DNA of 64,000 nt from JAGVSV01 sp050952845 (GTDB taxonomy: Bacteria > Bacillota > Clostridia > Christensenellales > Aristaeellaceae). Shown here one piece after another: positions 27,445 to 36,392 of the stretch (positions are counted from its first letter, which is position 1; each line of letters begins with the position of its first letter). The position numbers and the translations under genes are program-made. The stretch is from contig JBMNLP010000001.1 of the NCBI GenBank assembly GCA_050952845.1, forward strand, positions 2,046,001-2,110,000, in the 5' to 3' direction. A model generated the notes under the pieces. It made no database searches and had not been told where the DNA came from. It worked only from the letters and a program-made list of their open reading frames with translations.

Positions 27445-28877
27445 CAATTCGTCTCCTTCCCGCCCGCCCGGTAATAAAGGGATGTTTTCTCGCCCAACAG
27501 CGTGATCACGCAGGACAACAGCCCCTTCAGCGCGATGTGGATCAGCGCCAGGTTGATCAGCAAGCCGACGGCCAGCAGGCGCATGAACAGGCCGATGGCA
27601 CCGGTGTCCATGATCATCACGATGATCGTGACCAGCAGCAGGCTGACCAGCACATCCAGCGACACATGCCCCGCGTCGGCATAGGATTCACGCAACGCCT
27701 GCCGGATGGACCGGCCGCGCGCCAGGTCGCCCCGCATGCCCCTGAAGATGAACATCACGCTGTACAGCGCCAGCAGGAACGACGCGTAGATGCCCATCAG
27801 CGTGGGCGCCGTGAACCTGGCGCCCATCAGCGCGGCAGTGAAGTAGCCGGCCGCCAGCTGGACGCCCAGCACCCACGCCGCCACCAGGCCGCTGAGGCGG
27901 TTTTCATACACCAGGTAGAGGAAGATGATCAGCACCGCGGCTGCCAGGGCGATGATCAATGTGCGCTGCACGTTGTTGCCGAAGGCGGGCGGCCCATCCT
28001 GCGCAGCCTCTTCGGTCAGCGCGGCCGGCAGCGGGCCTGATTTGATGATGGCGGCTAAGTTCCTGGCCTCCACCTCGGAGAAGCCGGGGATGGACGCCAT
28101 GCCCTCGGTCAACGCCTCGGTGATGCGCGGGCTTTTCACAACCTGGCCGTCCACCATGATGCTGATGCTTTGGTTGATGAGGGCGGCCGACTGCTCAGCG
28201 AAGATATCCCTGCCCTCGTTGTCCAGCCGGAAGGACAGCGCGTACACGCCTTTGTCCACGGTTTCCCTGTAATCGGTTTCGACGATATGGTCGCCCGTGA
28301 GGAACGGTTCGTTCGAGGGGTCGGCAAACGCCACCTCGCCCCGGGCGCTGAACAAGGCTGCCGTCTGCGCGCCGGCCTCGGCCAGCGGCACGGTGACTTT
28401 GAGCTTGCCCTCCTCCGCCACCACCGAGGCGCCGTACCACCCCATGGCGCTCATGCGCAGAGAGAGGATTCTGGTGATTTCATCGATATCGACCGCCGCG
28501 TCATTGTCCGCAGTATTGTCCGCCGCGTCCTTGGCTTCGGTATCGTCCGCCGCGTTATTTTCCACAGTATCGACCGCCGCGTCATTGTCCGCAGTATTGT
28601 CCGCAGCGTCCTTGGCGTCCTCCGGCTGAATGGCGAAGGTGTATTCCCTGGTCGCCCCCAAGTCGGCACCGGGTTTCAGCGCCTGGCGCCACAGCGTCGT
28701 TTCGCCGGGGACGGGCAGCCAGGGCAGCAGCTTGTACAAGCCGTCCGCGTCCATGTTGCGGCCCGTAAAGCCCAGCACGATGAACACGGCTGTGAGGATC
28801 AGCGCGACAGCTAGCGTGACAGCCCCAACGGCTTTGTCGCTAACCTTGAATTTTTTAGCATTTGATGGTCTGGCCAT
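27444..28877 (-). CDS. secD: Protein translocase subunit SecD with acidic repeat insert
   Basis: 477 residues. An N-terminal membrane helix (about 17-36) is followed by the extracytoplasmic P1 domain (including the EVEARNLAAIIKSGPLP segment typical of SecD), and five more helices near the C-terminus. An unusual Asp/Ala/Asn-rich stretch at residues 86-131 contains two copies of DAADNTADNDAAVD separated by a partial copy. At DNA level it is a tandem duplication at 28485-28622. It lies just after the region equivalent to the start of P1. AAAGGGAG precedes the ATG. Forms an operon with secF. Confidence 0.85.
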   Translation of the reverse strand: MARPSNAKKFKVSDKAVGAVTLAVALILTAVFIVLGFTGRNMDADGLYKLLPWLPVPGETTLWRQALKPGADLGATREYTFAIQPEDAKDAADNTADNDAAVDTVENNAADDTEAKDAADNTADNDAAVDIDEITRILSLRMSAMGWYGASVVAEEGKLKVTVPLAEAGAQTAALFSARGEVAFADPSNEPFLTGDHIVETDYRETVDKGVYALSFRLDNEGRDIFAEQSAALINQSISIMVDGQVVKSPRITEALTEGMASIPGFSEVEARNLAAIIKSGPLPAALTEEAAQDGPPAFGNNVQRTLIIALAAAVLIIFLYLVYENRLSGLVAAWVLGVQLAAGYFTAALMGARFTAPTLMGIYASFLLALYSVMFIFRGMRGDLARGRSIRQALRESYADAGHVSLDVLVSLLLVTIIVMIMDTGAIGLFMRLLAVGLLINLALIHIALKGLLSCVITLLGEKTSLYYRAGGKETN

Positions 28878-28929
28878 TCAATGATCTCCCTTTAACATAT
28901 ATTCATACCCGAACCGCACCGAAGGGCCG

Positions 28930-29247
28930 CTACCCTGCGGTGTCAGACAGGGAAAACGCACCGTACGCGGCCAGGCGGTAGGGCCGGCTGCCCAGCGGGA
29001 TGCCGTTGGCGTCAGCCTGGACGGGCCGGGGTGCCGGCAATTTAACAGCCGGCGCAGGCGCCCGGCGCGCCGGCAGCGGGGCCGTTGGCCCGGGCCGGCT
29101 CTGCAGCGCCGCCTGCGGCGCCGGCATCAGCGCATCACAGCGCGTTTCGACGACAGGCAGCGGTTCCACGCCGCCCGTCACCATCAGGCTCATCACCCAG
29201 CACAGCGCGAGCGCAAGCAGCGACAGAAAAAACAACCGCCTGAGCAT
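28930..29247 (-). CDS. Small membrane-anchored Pro/Ala-rich protein
   Basis: Unrecognised 105-residue protein. The first 25 residues form a signal anchor, and the rest is rich in Pro, Ala and Arg (ARRAPAPAVKLPAPRPVQ), a likely extended linker. The ATG at 29247 is preferred because GGGGAGG lies 8 nt upstream; a GTG three codons earlier is possible. It lies 52 bp upstream of secD on the same strand. No known domain is visible. Confidence 0.55.
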   Translation of the reverse strand: MLRRLFFLSLLALALCWVMSLMVTGGVEPLPVVETRCDALMPAPQAALQSRPGPTAPLPARRAPAPAVKLPAPRPVQADANGIPLGSRPYRLAAYGAFSLSDTAG

Positions 29248-29308
29248 CACGCACACCTCCCCTACTCAATGTATCGATTATACCGGAAGGCTGACAGGTT
29301 GTAAATGA

Positions 29309-30412
29309 TTAACGATCCCTCGCCGCCACGACCCAGCGTCCTGTAATTCTGCCGCCCTCAGCTATTAGAACATACGGGTACAGCGCTGTCGTCGGGCAGA
29401 TGTGGGTGGGGATCACGTACAGCACGCTGCCCACCGCGGGCGGCGCGGCATCCTGCCCTTGGGGCATCTTCCAAACCCAGTGCTCCTCGCTTTGAAACAG
29501 CGGCTCCGCCTCCGGCAGGTCCAGCAGCAGGCCCCGCGCGCCCTTGGGGTCGACCGAGATGGCCTTATAGCCTAAGTCCAGCGTGAACCGATCCGGCGCC
29601 GGGCGGCTGATGACCCGGGCGAGGATGGCGGCGCCCGGCACAAAGGGCAGGTCGGGGCATTTGTTCAGGTAGCCCCAGTCCCATACGAACACGGTGCCGG
29701 GCGACAGGTAGACGTCCTCCTCCCCCGCGTGGCAGGGAAAGGACGGCGAGCCGCCCAGGATGATGATAGGCGCCTCGATGCCGTCCGCCGACAGCGCTGC
29801 CCGGATGCCCCGCACAGCCTGGGCAGCCGGCGCCGCCGCGGCGCGGCGCTCCGCCAGGTCGCGCTGACCGATGTGCCCGTCGTAGCAGTGCAAGCCCTGA
29901 AACCGGAGCCATGCGCTTCCCCGGCGGGCGCGGCAGAACGCCGCCACCTCGTCCAGCGGCAGGCCGGTGCGGTGCATGCCCATGTCGACATCGGCCAGCC
30001 AGTCCACAGCAATACCCCGGGCGGCGCAGGCTGCCTCCAGCATGGAAAACCCCTCTGGGCTGTCGACAATGGCATAAAAACGCGTCGCCGGGCAGGCTGC
30101 CGCCACGCCCAAAAACTTTTCGATGTTGGGCCCAACCAGCGGGTAAGCCATCAGGGCGTGGCTTGCGCCGCAGCGCGCAGCCAGCGCCAGCTCCGCCACG
30201 GTGGCGCATTTGAAGCGGTCGATGCCCATCTCCCGCTGCATATGGATCATTTCAGCCATCTTGTGCGTTTTGATATGCGGCCACAGCCGCCCGGCGCTGC
30301 CGGCCAGGTCGATGGCCTTGCGGGTGTTTTCCCGGATGATGGCAGAGTAGTAGATCAGCTGCGGCGAAGCGATGTCCGCCTCGTTTTGCAGCCTGTAATC
30401 GCGCGCCTGCAA
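29309..30412 (-). CDS. D-serine dehydratase / D-threonine aldolase family PLP enzyme
   Basis: Alanine-racemase-fold PLP enzyme of the DSD1/D-threonine aldolase family, about 367 residues. WPHIKTHK at about 44-51 holds the PLP lysine (K48), and THIC near the C-terminus is the HxC zinc site of this family. It likely cleaves or dehydrates a beta-hydroxy D-amino acid; which one is not decidable. A TTG at 30412, 4 bp after the upstream stop and behind AAAGGG, is the probable start because no ATG fits; translation is probably coupled. It ends a four-gene operon with the deacylase, RidA and an UxaE-like epimerase. Confidence 0.75.
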   Translation of the reverse strand: MQARDYRLQNEADIASPQLIYYSAIIRENTRKAIDLAGSAGRLWPHIKTHKMAEMIHMQREMGIDRFKCATVAELALAARCGASHALMAYPLVGPNIEKFLGVAAACPATRFYAIVDSPEGFSMLEAACAARGIAVDWLADVDMGMHRTGLPLDEVAAFCRARRGSAWLRFQGLHCYDGHIGQRDLAERRAAAAPAAQAVRGIRAALSADGIEAPIIILGGSPSFPCHAGEEDVYLSPGTVFVWDWGYLNKCPDLPFVPGAAILARVISRPAPDRFTLDLGYKAISVDPKGARGLLLDLPEAEPLFQSEEHWVWKMPQGQDAAPPAVGSVLYVIPTHICPTTALYPYVLIAEGGRITGRWVVAARDR

Positions 30413-30416
30413 AGCC

Positions 30417-32039
30417 TCACACCCTTTCCGATTGGGTATACCGGCGCCGCAGCAGCCTGCCCGCGCCCTGCGCCAGCAGCGCATCATCCCGCACCGCCGG
30501 CACGCCGTTGACAAACGCCCATTGCAGCCCGGTAGCCGGCCTGGCGGAATCGCCGAAAACGGCGTTGTCGCGGAATTGCGCCGGATCGAACACCAGCACG
30601 TCGGCAAAAAAGCCTTCCTTCAGCTCGCCGCGGCCCGCAAGGCCCATGCGCCGGGCAGGCATGGCCGTCATTTTGTGGATGGCCTGCTGCATGGAAAGCA
30701 CGCCGCGCTCCCGCACGTATTCGCGGAGGATGCGGGGCTGCGCGCCGAACATGCGCGGGTGCGGCGTGTCGGTCTGCGCGTAGATGGCATCGGACACCAC
30801 CATGGCATAGGGCAGCCCCGCCACGGTGTCGACATCGTCCTGGCACATGCTCATGTTGATGATGGCCGTGGCGCCCGCTTCGTCATGCATCAGGTGCGCG
30901 GCCAGCGCCGCGGCGTCCGGAAAGCCGAAGCGCGATGCAGCGTCTGCCACCGTCATGCCCAGGTACTGCCGGTTGTGGGCGTGCCTGACGCTGCTGATGA
31001 TGATGCGCTCCCAGCCCAGCGTCAGGGCGAAGTTGTCCCAGCCCGGATAGAGGCGGCTGATGCTGTCGCGGAAACCGGCAACGCCGCGCTCCGTGCCCAG
31101 CCGCCGGAGCGCACCCGCCAGGTCGCCGGCGATATAGTCCGGCGGCAGCATAGTGGTCAGCGCCGTCGAACCGCCCGTATAGGGGTAGAAATCGCAGGTG
31201 AGGTCCAGCCCGGCACCGCGCGCGGCGTTTATCACATCGATGGCTCTGTGGATTTCCCGCCGCCAGTTATCCACGCCGCAGGATTTGAAGTGGCTGATGT
31301 GCAGCGCGCAGCCCGCCAGCTGGGCGATGTCCACCGCTTCTCTTACGCTAGCCACCAGGCTGTCGCCCTCGCCGCGGATATGGACCGCACACACCCCGCC
31401 CCTTTCGCCCAGCGGGCGCAGCAGGCGCGCAAACTCCTCTCTGCCGGCATAGCACTCCGGCACGTACATGATGCCCAGCGACACGCCACAGGCGCCGGCA
31501 TCCAGCGCCTCCTCAATCATGGCCTGAGCGCGCGCCATCTCCTCAGGCGCCCAGCTGCCGGCCGCAAACCCCTTCACGGCGATGCGCACCGACCCGGTGC
31601 CCACCATGGCCGCCAGGTTGATGGGCTTTTCCGCCGCATCCAGCGCGCGCAAATAGCCGGGAAAACCGGCGGGCACAGCCTCAGGCAGCATGCCCAGGAT
31701 GGGTTCCAGGTGCGCGCGCAGCTGGTCCGTCAAGGCGCCCATGGGCGCCAGAGAAAAGCCGCAGTTGCCCGCCACCGCCGTCGTGATGCCCTGGCGCAGC
31801 TCGGCCTCGCCCCGCCAGTCCGCAAAAGGCCTGGCATCTAAGTGGCGGTGGATGTCCACAAACCCTGGGCATACCACGCAGCCCCGGGCGTCCACTTCAT
31901 GGGCGGCCGGCTCGCTGATGCCGGGGGCGACTTTCACGATGCGGTCGCCCCGGATCAGCACGTCGCAGGCCCGGGGCGCGCCGGGCGACCCGTCGTACAC
32001 CAGGCCGCCCCTGATCAATACCGGCTTTCCGTCAATCAA
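30417..32039 (-). CDS. N-acyl-D-amino-acid deacylase (D-aminoacylase)
   Basis: 540-residue amidohydrolase-superfamily enzyme that removes the acyl group from N-acyl-D-amino acids. GCVVCPGFVDIHRHLD holds the metal-binding H64 and H66; further conserved histidines appear in HISHFKSCG and in HAHNRQYLG. The C-terminal KGFFADVLVFDPAQFRD type segment (here EGFFADVLVFDPAQF) is the usual end of the beta-sandwich part. Length is normal. It overlaps the RidA gene by eight bases. The substrate may be a D-amino acid released from peptidoglycan or diet, by inference. Confidence 0.85.
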   Translation of the reverse strand: MIDGKPVLIRGGLVYDGSPGAPRACDVLIRGDRIVKVAPGISEPAAHEVDARGCVVCPGFVDIHRHLDARPFADWRGEAELRQGITTAVAGNCGFSLAPMGALTDQLRAHLEPILGMLPEAVPAGFPGYLRALDAAEKPINLAAMVGTGSVRIAVKGFAAGSWAPEEMARAQAMIEEALDAGACGVSLGIMYVPECYAGREEFARLLRPLGERGGVCAVHIRGEGDSLVASVREAVDIAQLAGCALHISHFKSCGVDNWRREIHRAIDVINAARGAGLDLTCDFYPYTGGSTALTTMLPPDYIAGDLAGALRRLGTERGVAGFRDSISRLYPGWDNFALTLGWERIIISSVRHAHNRQYLGMTVADAASRFGFPDAAALAAHLMHDEAGATAIINMSMCQDDVDTVAGLPYAMVVSDAIYAQTDTPHPRMFGAQPRILREYVRERGVLSMQQAIHKMTAMPARRMGLAGRGELKEGFFADVLVFDPAQFRDNAVFGDSARPATGLQWAFVNGVPAVRDDALLAQGAGRLLRRRYTQSERV

Positions 32040-32487
32040 CGGAGAAAATGGCTTCTATCTCGACGGGCAGGTTGCCGGGCAGCACGTTGACGCCGATGGC
32101 CGAGCGCGCCGGCAGGCCTTCCTCCCCGCCGAACAGGTCGTACAGCAGCCCGCTGGCGCCGTTCGCTACATCGGACTGGCGGAAGAAATCGTTGTCGCTG
32201 GATACAAACACCAGGATTTTCACCGGGCGCACGCGGTTGAGATCGCCCACCGCGCGCTGCAGCACCGCCAGCACGTTGAGCATGCTCCGGCGCGCCAGCG
32301 CCTGCCCTTCCTCCAGCGTAAAGTCGCTGCCGATGCGGCCAGCCGCGATGTCGTCCCCGATGTTGCAGCCGCAGCCCGATATATAAGCCATGCCGCCCGC
32401 CATGTTGCACGGGCTGTACATGCCGCCCTTGGCGGGCGGCTCGGGCAGCGTAATGCCCAGCGCTTTCATGTTGTCGTACACATTCAT
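32032..32487 (-). CDS. RidA/YjgF family protein
   Basis: 151 residues with the RidA pattern: NMAGGMAYISGCGCN, then EEGQALARRSMLNVLAVLQRAVGDLNRVRPVKILVFV and a C-terminal GVNVLPGNLPVEIEAIFSV. RidA enzymes hydrolyse reactive enamines/imines such as 2-aminoacrylate produced by PLP dehydratases. That matches the DSD-fold enzyme in the same operon. The usual catalytic arginine (RS...VGV..LP....VE) is not obvious, so it may be a RidA-subfamily member of other function. It overlaps the upstream epimerase stop by four bases. Confidence 0.8.
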   Translation of the reverse strand: MNVYDNMKALGITLPEPPAKGGMYSPCNMAGGMAYISGCGCNIGDDIAAGRIGSDFTLEEGQALARRSMLNVLAVLQRAVGDLNRVRPVKILVFVSSDNDFFRQSDVANGASGLLYDLFGGEEGLPARSAIGVNVLPGNLPVEIEAIFSVD

Positions 32488-33830
32488 TTCAGTTCACCGC
32501 CTTGTATTTTTGTTACACCCAGCATGCTGAGGTGTTTTCCGATGTGTTTTTCCAGCGCCGCGGCGTACGCGTCGGCGCGGGTGTCCCAGAAGCTGTACAG
32601 CGCGCCGTGAAGCCCCGGGTCGGACAGGATCAGGCCGTAGGTGATGTGGATCAGCTGCCGGGGGTCCTCCATGTCGAACAGGGCGGGCAGCTCATGGTCC
32701 TTCAGGCCGGCCAGATCGGGCACCTGCGCCATGTCCAGCTTGACATGGTAGTATTTGCGCGCTTCTTCCACATGCTGCGCGGCGAACGCGTGCGCCCGGC
32801 GGTACAGCGCGGGATCGTGCTCCGCCACGATGCGCATGGCTTCCAGCCAGTTGGTGCCGGCTGTTTTCACATGAAACCTGCCCTGCGTATGCTTGCCGAT
32901 CAGCGGGAACACGCTGAACTTGTCCGACCCGGAGTGGATGCTCAGCTTGTAGCCGAAGTGCCGCGCGATGGCGGCGTGGGTGATGATCTCGCGCTCGAAC
33001 TGCGCCTTGTCGCCGATGTAGTCGATGCCCTTCTGGAACTCGCCGCAGAAGCGCGGCGCCATGGTGGCCAGCCTGACCCCGCGCCGCTGCAGCTCGGCGG
33101 CGACAAAGAAGTGCTGCGCCGGCGTGGTGGGCAGCTCGGTTTCGTCGATGGACATTTCAAAATCGGCCCTGGCGCAGCCGTCGGCAAAAAACTCGTCCCA
33201 CACCGAAGCCGCAAACTCAACCGCCTCGCCGTATATGTTATATGCAGCAGCCAACTCTGCCCGGCTGAGCGCGATGGACTGGCCGCCGCCCAGGTCGATG
33301 GCCTTGCCCAGGTACAGATTGGCCAGCTCGTCCGGCAGCCTGTCCTCCCCATCGTCCTTGCGGATGTGGTCGGAGCAGTCCAGCGTGACCATGGTGAACC
33401 CCAGCGCCAGCACGTCGGCAATGTCCTTTTTTTGCTTCAGGTGGTCGCCGTCGGCGCCAAACCCGCCGGTGTAGCCTTCGCGGAACGCCATGAAGGTGAC
33501 ACAGTCCAAAATGTCCTCCCAGGAGCGGCCCGTCAGCCTTAGCTCGCGCACGGACTGCTGCACCAGCACGGGCACCGCGTCATACGCGTTGAACACGCGG
33601 ATGTGCCCGGGCGCCGCGATGCCCAGCCGGTCGCCCACGCCAAAGGTGCGGTCACATCCCAGCACGGGCGACGGCGCCGTAAAGGGAAAGCGCTCCCGCA
33701 GCCAGCAGGCGGCCTCATGGTCCAGCGCGTGCGGCTTGCCGTCCCTCACCAGCACATCCCTGCCGCTCTGGTCCCTGGCCATAAAAACATCGCCATGTGT
33801 TGACGCGGGGTATGTTTTGATCAAGTCCAT
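32484..33830 (-). CDS. Tagaturonate epimerase (UxaE)-like protein
   Basis: 448 residues resembling UxaE, which interconverts tagaturonate and fructuronate. FGVGDRLGIAAPGHIR, AFREGYTGGFGADGDHLK, FTMVTLDCSDHIR and LSIHSGSDKFSVFPLIG are recognisable family segments, and the histidines and acidic residues in them could bind metal. No hexuronate gene (uxaB, uxaC, kdgK) is nearby; instead it opens an operon for D-amino-acid compounds. Its true substrate may therefore differ. AAGGAGG precedes the ATG. Confidence 0.7.
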   Translation of the reverse strand: MDLIKTYPASTHGDVFMARDQSGRDVLVRDGKPHALDHEAACWLRERFPFTAPSPVLGCDRTFGVGDRLGIAAPGHIRVFNAYDAVPVLVQQSVRELRLTGRSWEDILDCVTFMAFREGYTGGFGADGDHLKQKKDIADVLALGFTMVTLDCSDHIRKDDGEDRLPDELANLYLGKAIDLGGGQSIALSRAELAAAYNIYGEAVEFAASVWDEFFADGCARADFEMSIDETELPTTPAQHFFVAAELQRRGVRLATMAPRFCGEFQKGIDYIGDKAQFEREIITHAAIARHFGYKLSIHSGSDKFSVFPLIGKHTQGRFHVKTAGTNWLEAMRIVAEHDPALYRRAHAFAAQHVEEARKYYHVKLDMAQVPDLAGLKDHELPALFDMEDPRQLIHITYGLILSDPGLHGALYSFWDTRADAYAAALEKHIGKHLSMLGVTKIQGGELK

Positions 33831-33865
33831 GCTGCGCCTCCTTATCGGTTACAATTCACAAGGTG

Positions 33866-33871
33866 ATTATA
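33866..33871 (-). promoter_or_regulatory. Probable -10 box of the UxaE-like/RidA/deacylase operon
   Basis: TATAAT on the minus strand, 36 bp upstream of the ATG, sits inside the near-palindrome GTGATATAATCAC, a possible operator. No clear -35 element is visible. Confidence 0.4.
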
Positions 33872-33891
33872 TCACACATATTCCCGTCGGC

Positions 33892-34449
33892 TCACTTCAG
33901 CGCTGCGCCGTCGCGGAACGCATTGCCCACCTTTTCGCCGATGACATGATAGGCGGCATTCGCACCGTCAAAGACGATGGGACGCAATTTATCGACAGCA
34001 ATGTTGCCGTTTTCATCCAAAATGCTTTCATCCGCACTCACATTCACGATTTCGCCGAACATGTAGTGGTTTTCCTGATCGTAGCTGATCAGCCTGCATT
34101 CCAGCGTCATGGGCAGCTCTTTGATGACAGGGGCGTCCACATATTCACTCCGCACGGTGTGAAAACCGGCCTTTTTCATCTTGTCGGGCTCATCCTTTGC
34201 CGAGACCAGGCCGACATAGTCACAGGCAACCACCTGATCAGCCGTGCCCATGCTGACGGTAAACGCTTTTCTTGCCAAAATGTTATCGGTTGATTTGTGG
34301 CTGCTGATGCACATGAAGATTTTGTTCCCGCCCGCCACGCCGCCCCATGCCGCATTCATGGCGTTGGCCTTTCCATTTTCATCATAGCTTGCAATTATGA
34401 ATACCGCCTGCGGGTACAGAATCGATTTCGCTCCGAAGTTCTTCCTCAT
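33892..34449 (-). CDS. Flavin reductase family protein
   Basis: 185-residue FMN-binding split-barrel protein. KNFGAKSILYPQAVFIIASYDENGKANAMNAAWGG is the typical start of this family in anaerobes, and the C-terminal IVFDGANAAYHVIGEKVGNAFRDGAAL also fits. It probably uses FMN in a reductase or flavin-transfer role; partner unknown. AAAGGAGG precedes the ATG at 34449; the frame is open upstream but that part lacks a ribosome site. It is divergent from argS. Confidence 0.8.
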   Translation of the reverse strand: MRKNFGAKSILYPQAVFIIASYDENGKANAMNAAWGGVAGGNKIFMCISSHKSTDNILARKAFTVSMGTADQVVACDYVGLVSAKDEPDKMKKAGFHTVRSEYVDAPVIKELPMTLECRLISYDQENHYMFGEIVNVSADESILDENGNIAVDKLRPIVFDGANAAYHVIGEKVGNAFRDGAALK

Positions 34450-34649
34450 CCTGTTTCCTCCTTTTCCCGAATGCTTTTTGTTTTCAACGTATGCCGTAAA
34501 AGCCGGATGTGCGGATGGGTTTATTCTATCACGCTTTTCCTCGCTGTACAAGGAAATCTCAGGGCGATCATCCTGAAAGCCGGCATCGCGTCGTTGCGAT
34601 TCATGCGCCCCTATGGTATGATATGCACGGTTTTTCAAGGAGGTTTCGC

Positions 34650-36362
34650 ATGGACATGAAGTCGGTCATCACAGGTTTGATCCGGAGCGCCGCGGCCTCT
34701 GCTTTTCCGCAGGCGGACACCGGCAGCCTGATCGAGCCTGCAATGCTGGAAGTGCCGCCCGACCCGCAGTTTGGCGACTATGCCTTCCCCTGCTTCCGGC
34801 TGTCCAAGGCGCTGAGGATGGCGCCACCGATGATCGCCAAACGGCTGGCCGAGCACATCGACGCGCCCGAGACGGCGTCGGCGCGCTGCGAAGGCGGGTA
34901 TCTGAATTTTTTATTGAACCGGCGCAACTTTGCCCGGGACGTGCTGGCGGCTGTCATGGCGGTGCCCGAAGCTTGGGGCGCGTCCGACGAGGGCAAAGGC
35001 AAAACCGTCTGCATCGACTATTCCTCCGTCAACATCGCCAAGCGCTTTCACATCGGCCACCTGCCCAGCACGGTGATCGGCAACAGCCTGAAGCGCATCT
35101 ATGATTTTTTGGGTTACCGCACGGTGGGCATCAACCACTTGGGCGACTGGGGCACGCAGTTTGGCAAGATGATCGCGGCTTTCAAGCACTGGGGCGATGA
35201 ATCCCTGATCGAAAGCGGCAGCGTACAGGCGCTGCAGGATCTGTACGTGCGCTTTCATCGCGAAGCCGAAACCAATCCCGCGCTGGAGGAGGAGGGCCGC
35301 GCCTGGTTTAAGCGCATCGAGGACGGCGACGCGGAAGCGCTGCGCATCTTCGAAGCCTTCAAGGACATGACGCTGAAAGACGTGCAGCGCGTGTACGACA
35401 TCTTAGGCGTGCAGTTTGACAGCTACAAGGGCGAAAGCTTCTATAACGACAAGATGGACCGCGTGATCAACGAGCTGCGCGGCAAGGGCCTGCTGGTGGA
35501 AAGCGACGGCGCCTGGGTGGTGGACTTAGAGGAACACGGCATGCCGCCGTGCCTGATCTTAAAGCGCGATGGCGCCACGCTGTACGCCACCCGGGACATT
35601 GCCGCCGCGCTGTATCGCAAGGACACCTATGATTTTTACCGCGCGCTGTACGTGGTGGCCTACCAGCAGGACCTGCACTTCAGGCAGGTGTTCAAGGTGC
35701 TGGAGCTGATGGGCTATCCCTGGGCCGCCGAAGCCCTGGTGCACGTGTCCTTCGGCATGGTATCCTTTGAGGGGCAGGCCTTCTCCACCCGCGCGGGCAA
35801 CGTGCTGTATTTAGACGACCTGTTGGAGCGCGCGCAGGAAAAAGCGCTGGACATCATCAACGAAAAGAGCCCTGACCTGGACGACAAGGCTGCCATCGCG
35901 CGCCAGGTGGGCGTGGGCGCGCTGGTGTTCTCAGCGCTGTACAACAACCGCATCAAGGACGTGGATTTCTGGTGGGACCGGGCGCTCAACTTTGACGGTG
36001 AAACCGGGCCCTACGTGCAGTACACGCACGCGCGCTGCTGTTCGGTGCTCAAAAAGGCTGAGGATATCCAAAGCCTGCCCGATTATGACGCGCTCACCGA
36101 CGATGAGGCGCAGGCATTGCTGCGGCTGATATCGCGCTTTCCCGAAGCTGTCGCAGACGCGGCAGTCAGGTACGAACCCTCCATTGTCACCCGCGCCGTT
36201 ACCGACATCGCCAAAGCCTATAACAAGTATTACTACGAGCACCGCATCTTGGACGGGGACAATGGCATCACAGCCGCCCGCCTGATGCTGACCCGGGCTG
36301 TGCTGCACATCATCAAAACCGGGCTGCGGCTCATCGGCGTGGAAGCGCCGGAGCGGATGTAG
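34650..36362 (+). CDS. argS: Arginyl-tRNA synthetase
   Basis: Charges tRNA-Arg. 570 residues, normal length. The N-terminal Arg-S additional domain is followed by VNIAKRFHIGHLPSTVIGNSLKRI with the HIGH motif. The family's VSFGMVSFEGQAFSTRAGNVLYLDDLL and the C-terminal DALR helical domain follow. No KMSKS-like lysine loop is obvious, as is common in ArgRS. CAAGGAGG lies 7 nt before the ATG at 34650. It heads a likely argS-dapF-purA row with short gaps. Confidence 0.95.
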   Translation: MDMKSVITGLIRSAAASAFPQADTGSLIEPAMLEVPPDPQFGDYAFPCFRLSKALRMAPPMIAKRLAEHIDAPETASARCEGGYLNFLLNRRNFARDVLAAVMAVPEAWGASDEGKGKTVCIDYSSVNIAKRFHIGHLPSTVIGNSLKRIYDFLGYRTVGINHLGDWGTQFGKMIAAFKHWGDESLIESGSVQALQDLYVRFHREAETNPALEEEGRAWFKRIEDGDAEALRIFEAFKDMTLKDVQRVYDILGVQFDSYKGESFYNDKMDRVINELRGKGLLVESDGAWVVDLEEHGMPPCLILKRDGATLYATRDIAAALYRKDTYDFYRALYVVAYQQDLHFRQVFKVLELMGYPWAAEALVHVSFGMVSFEGQAFSTRAGNVLYLDDLLERAQEKALDIINEKSPDLDDKAAIARQVGVGALVFSALYNNRIKDVDFWWDRALNFDGETGPYVQYTHARCCSVLKKAEDIQSLPDYDALTDDEAQALLRLISRFPEAVADAAVRYEPSIVTRAVTDIAKAYNKYYYEHRILDGDNGITAARLMLTRAVLHIIKTGLRLIGVEAPERM

Positions 36363-36392
36363 CCAATCGTCCCAAGCCGGAAGGAGCGGAGC

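Noticed and set aside
30432..31841. 469-codon open frame on the plus strand
   Set aside because: Antisense of the N-acyl-D-amino-acid deacylase, whose metal-site motifs are clear.
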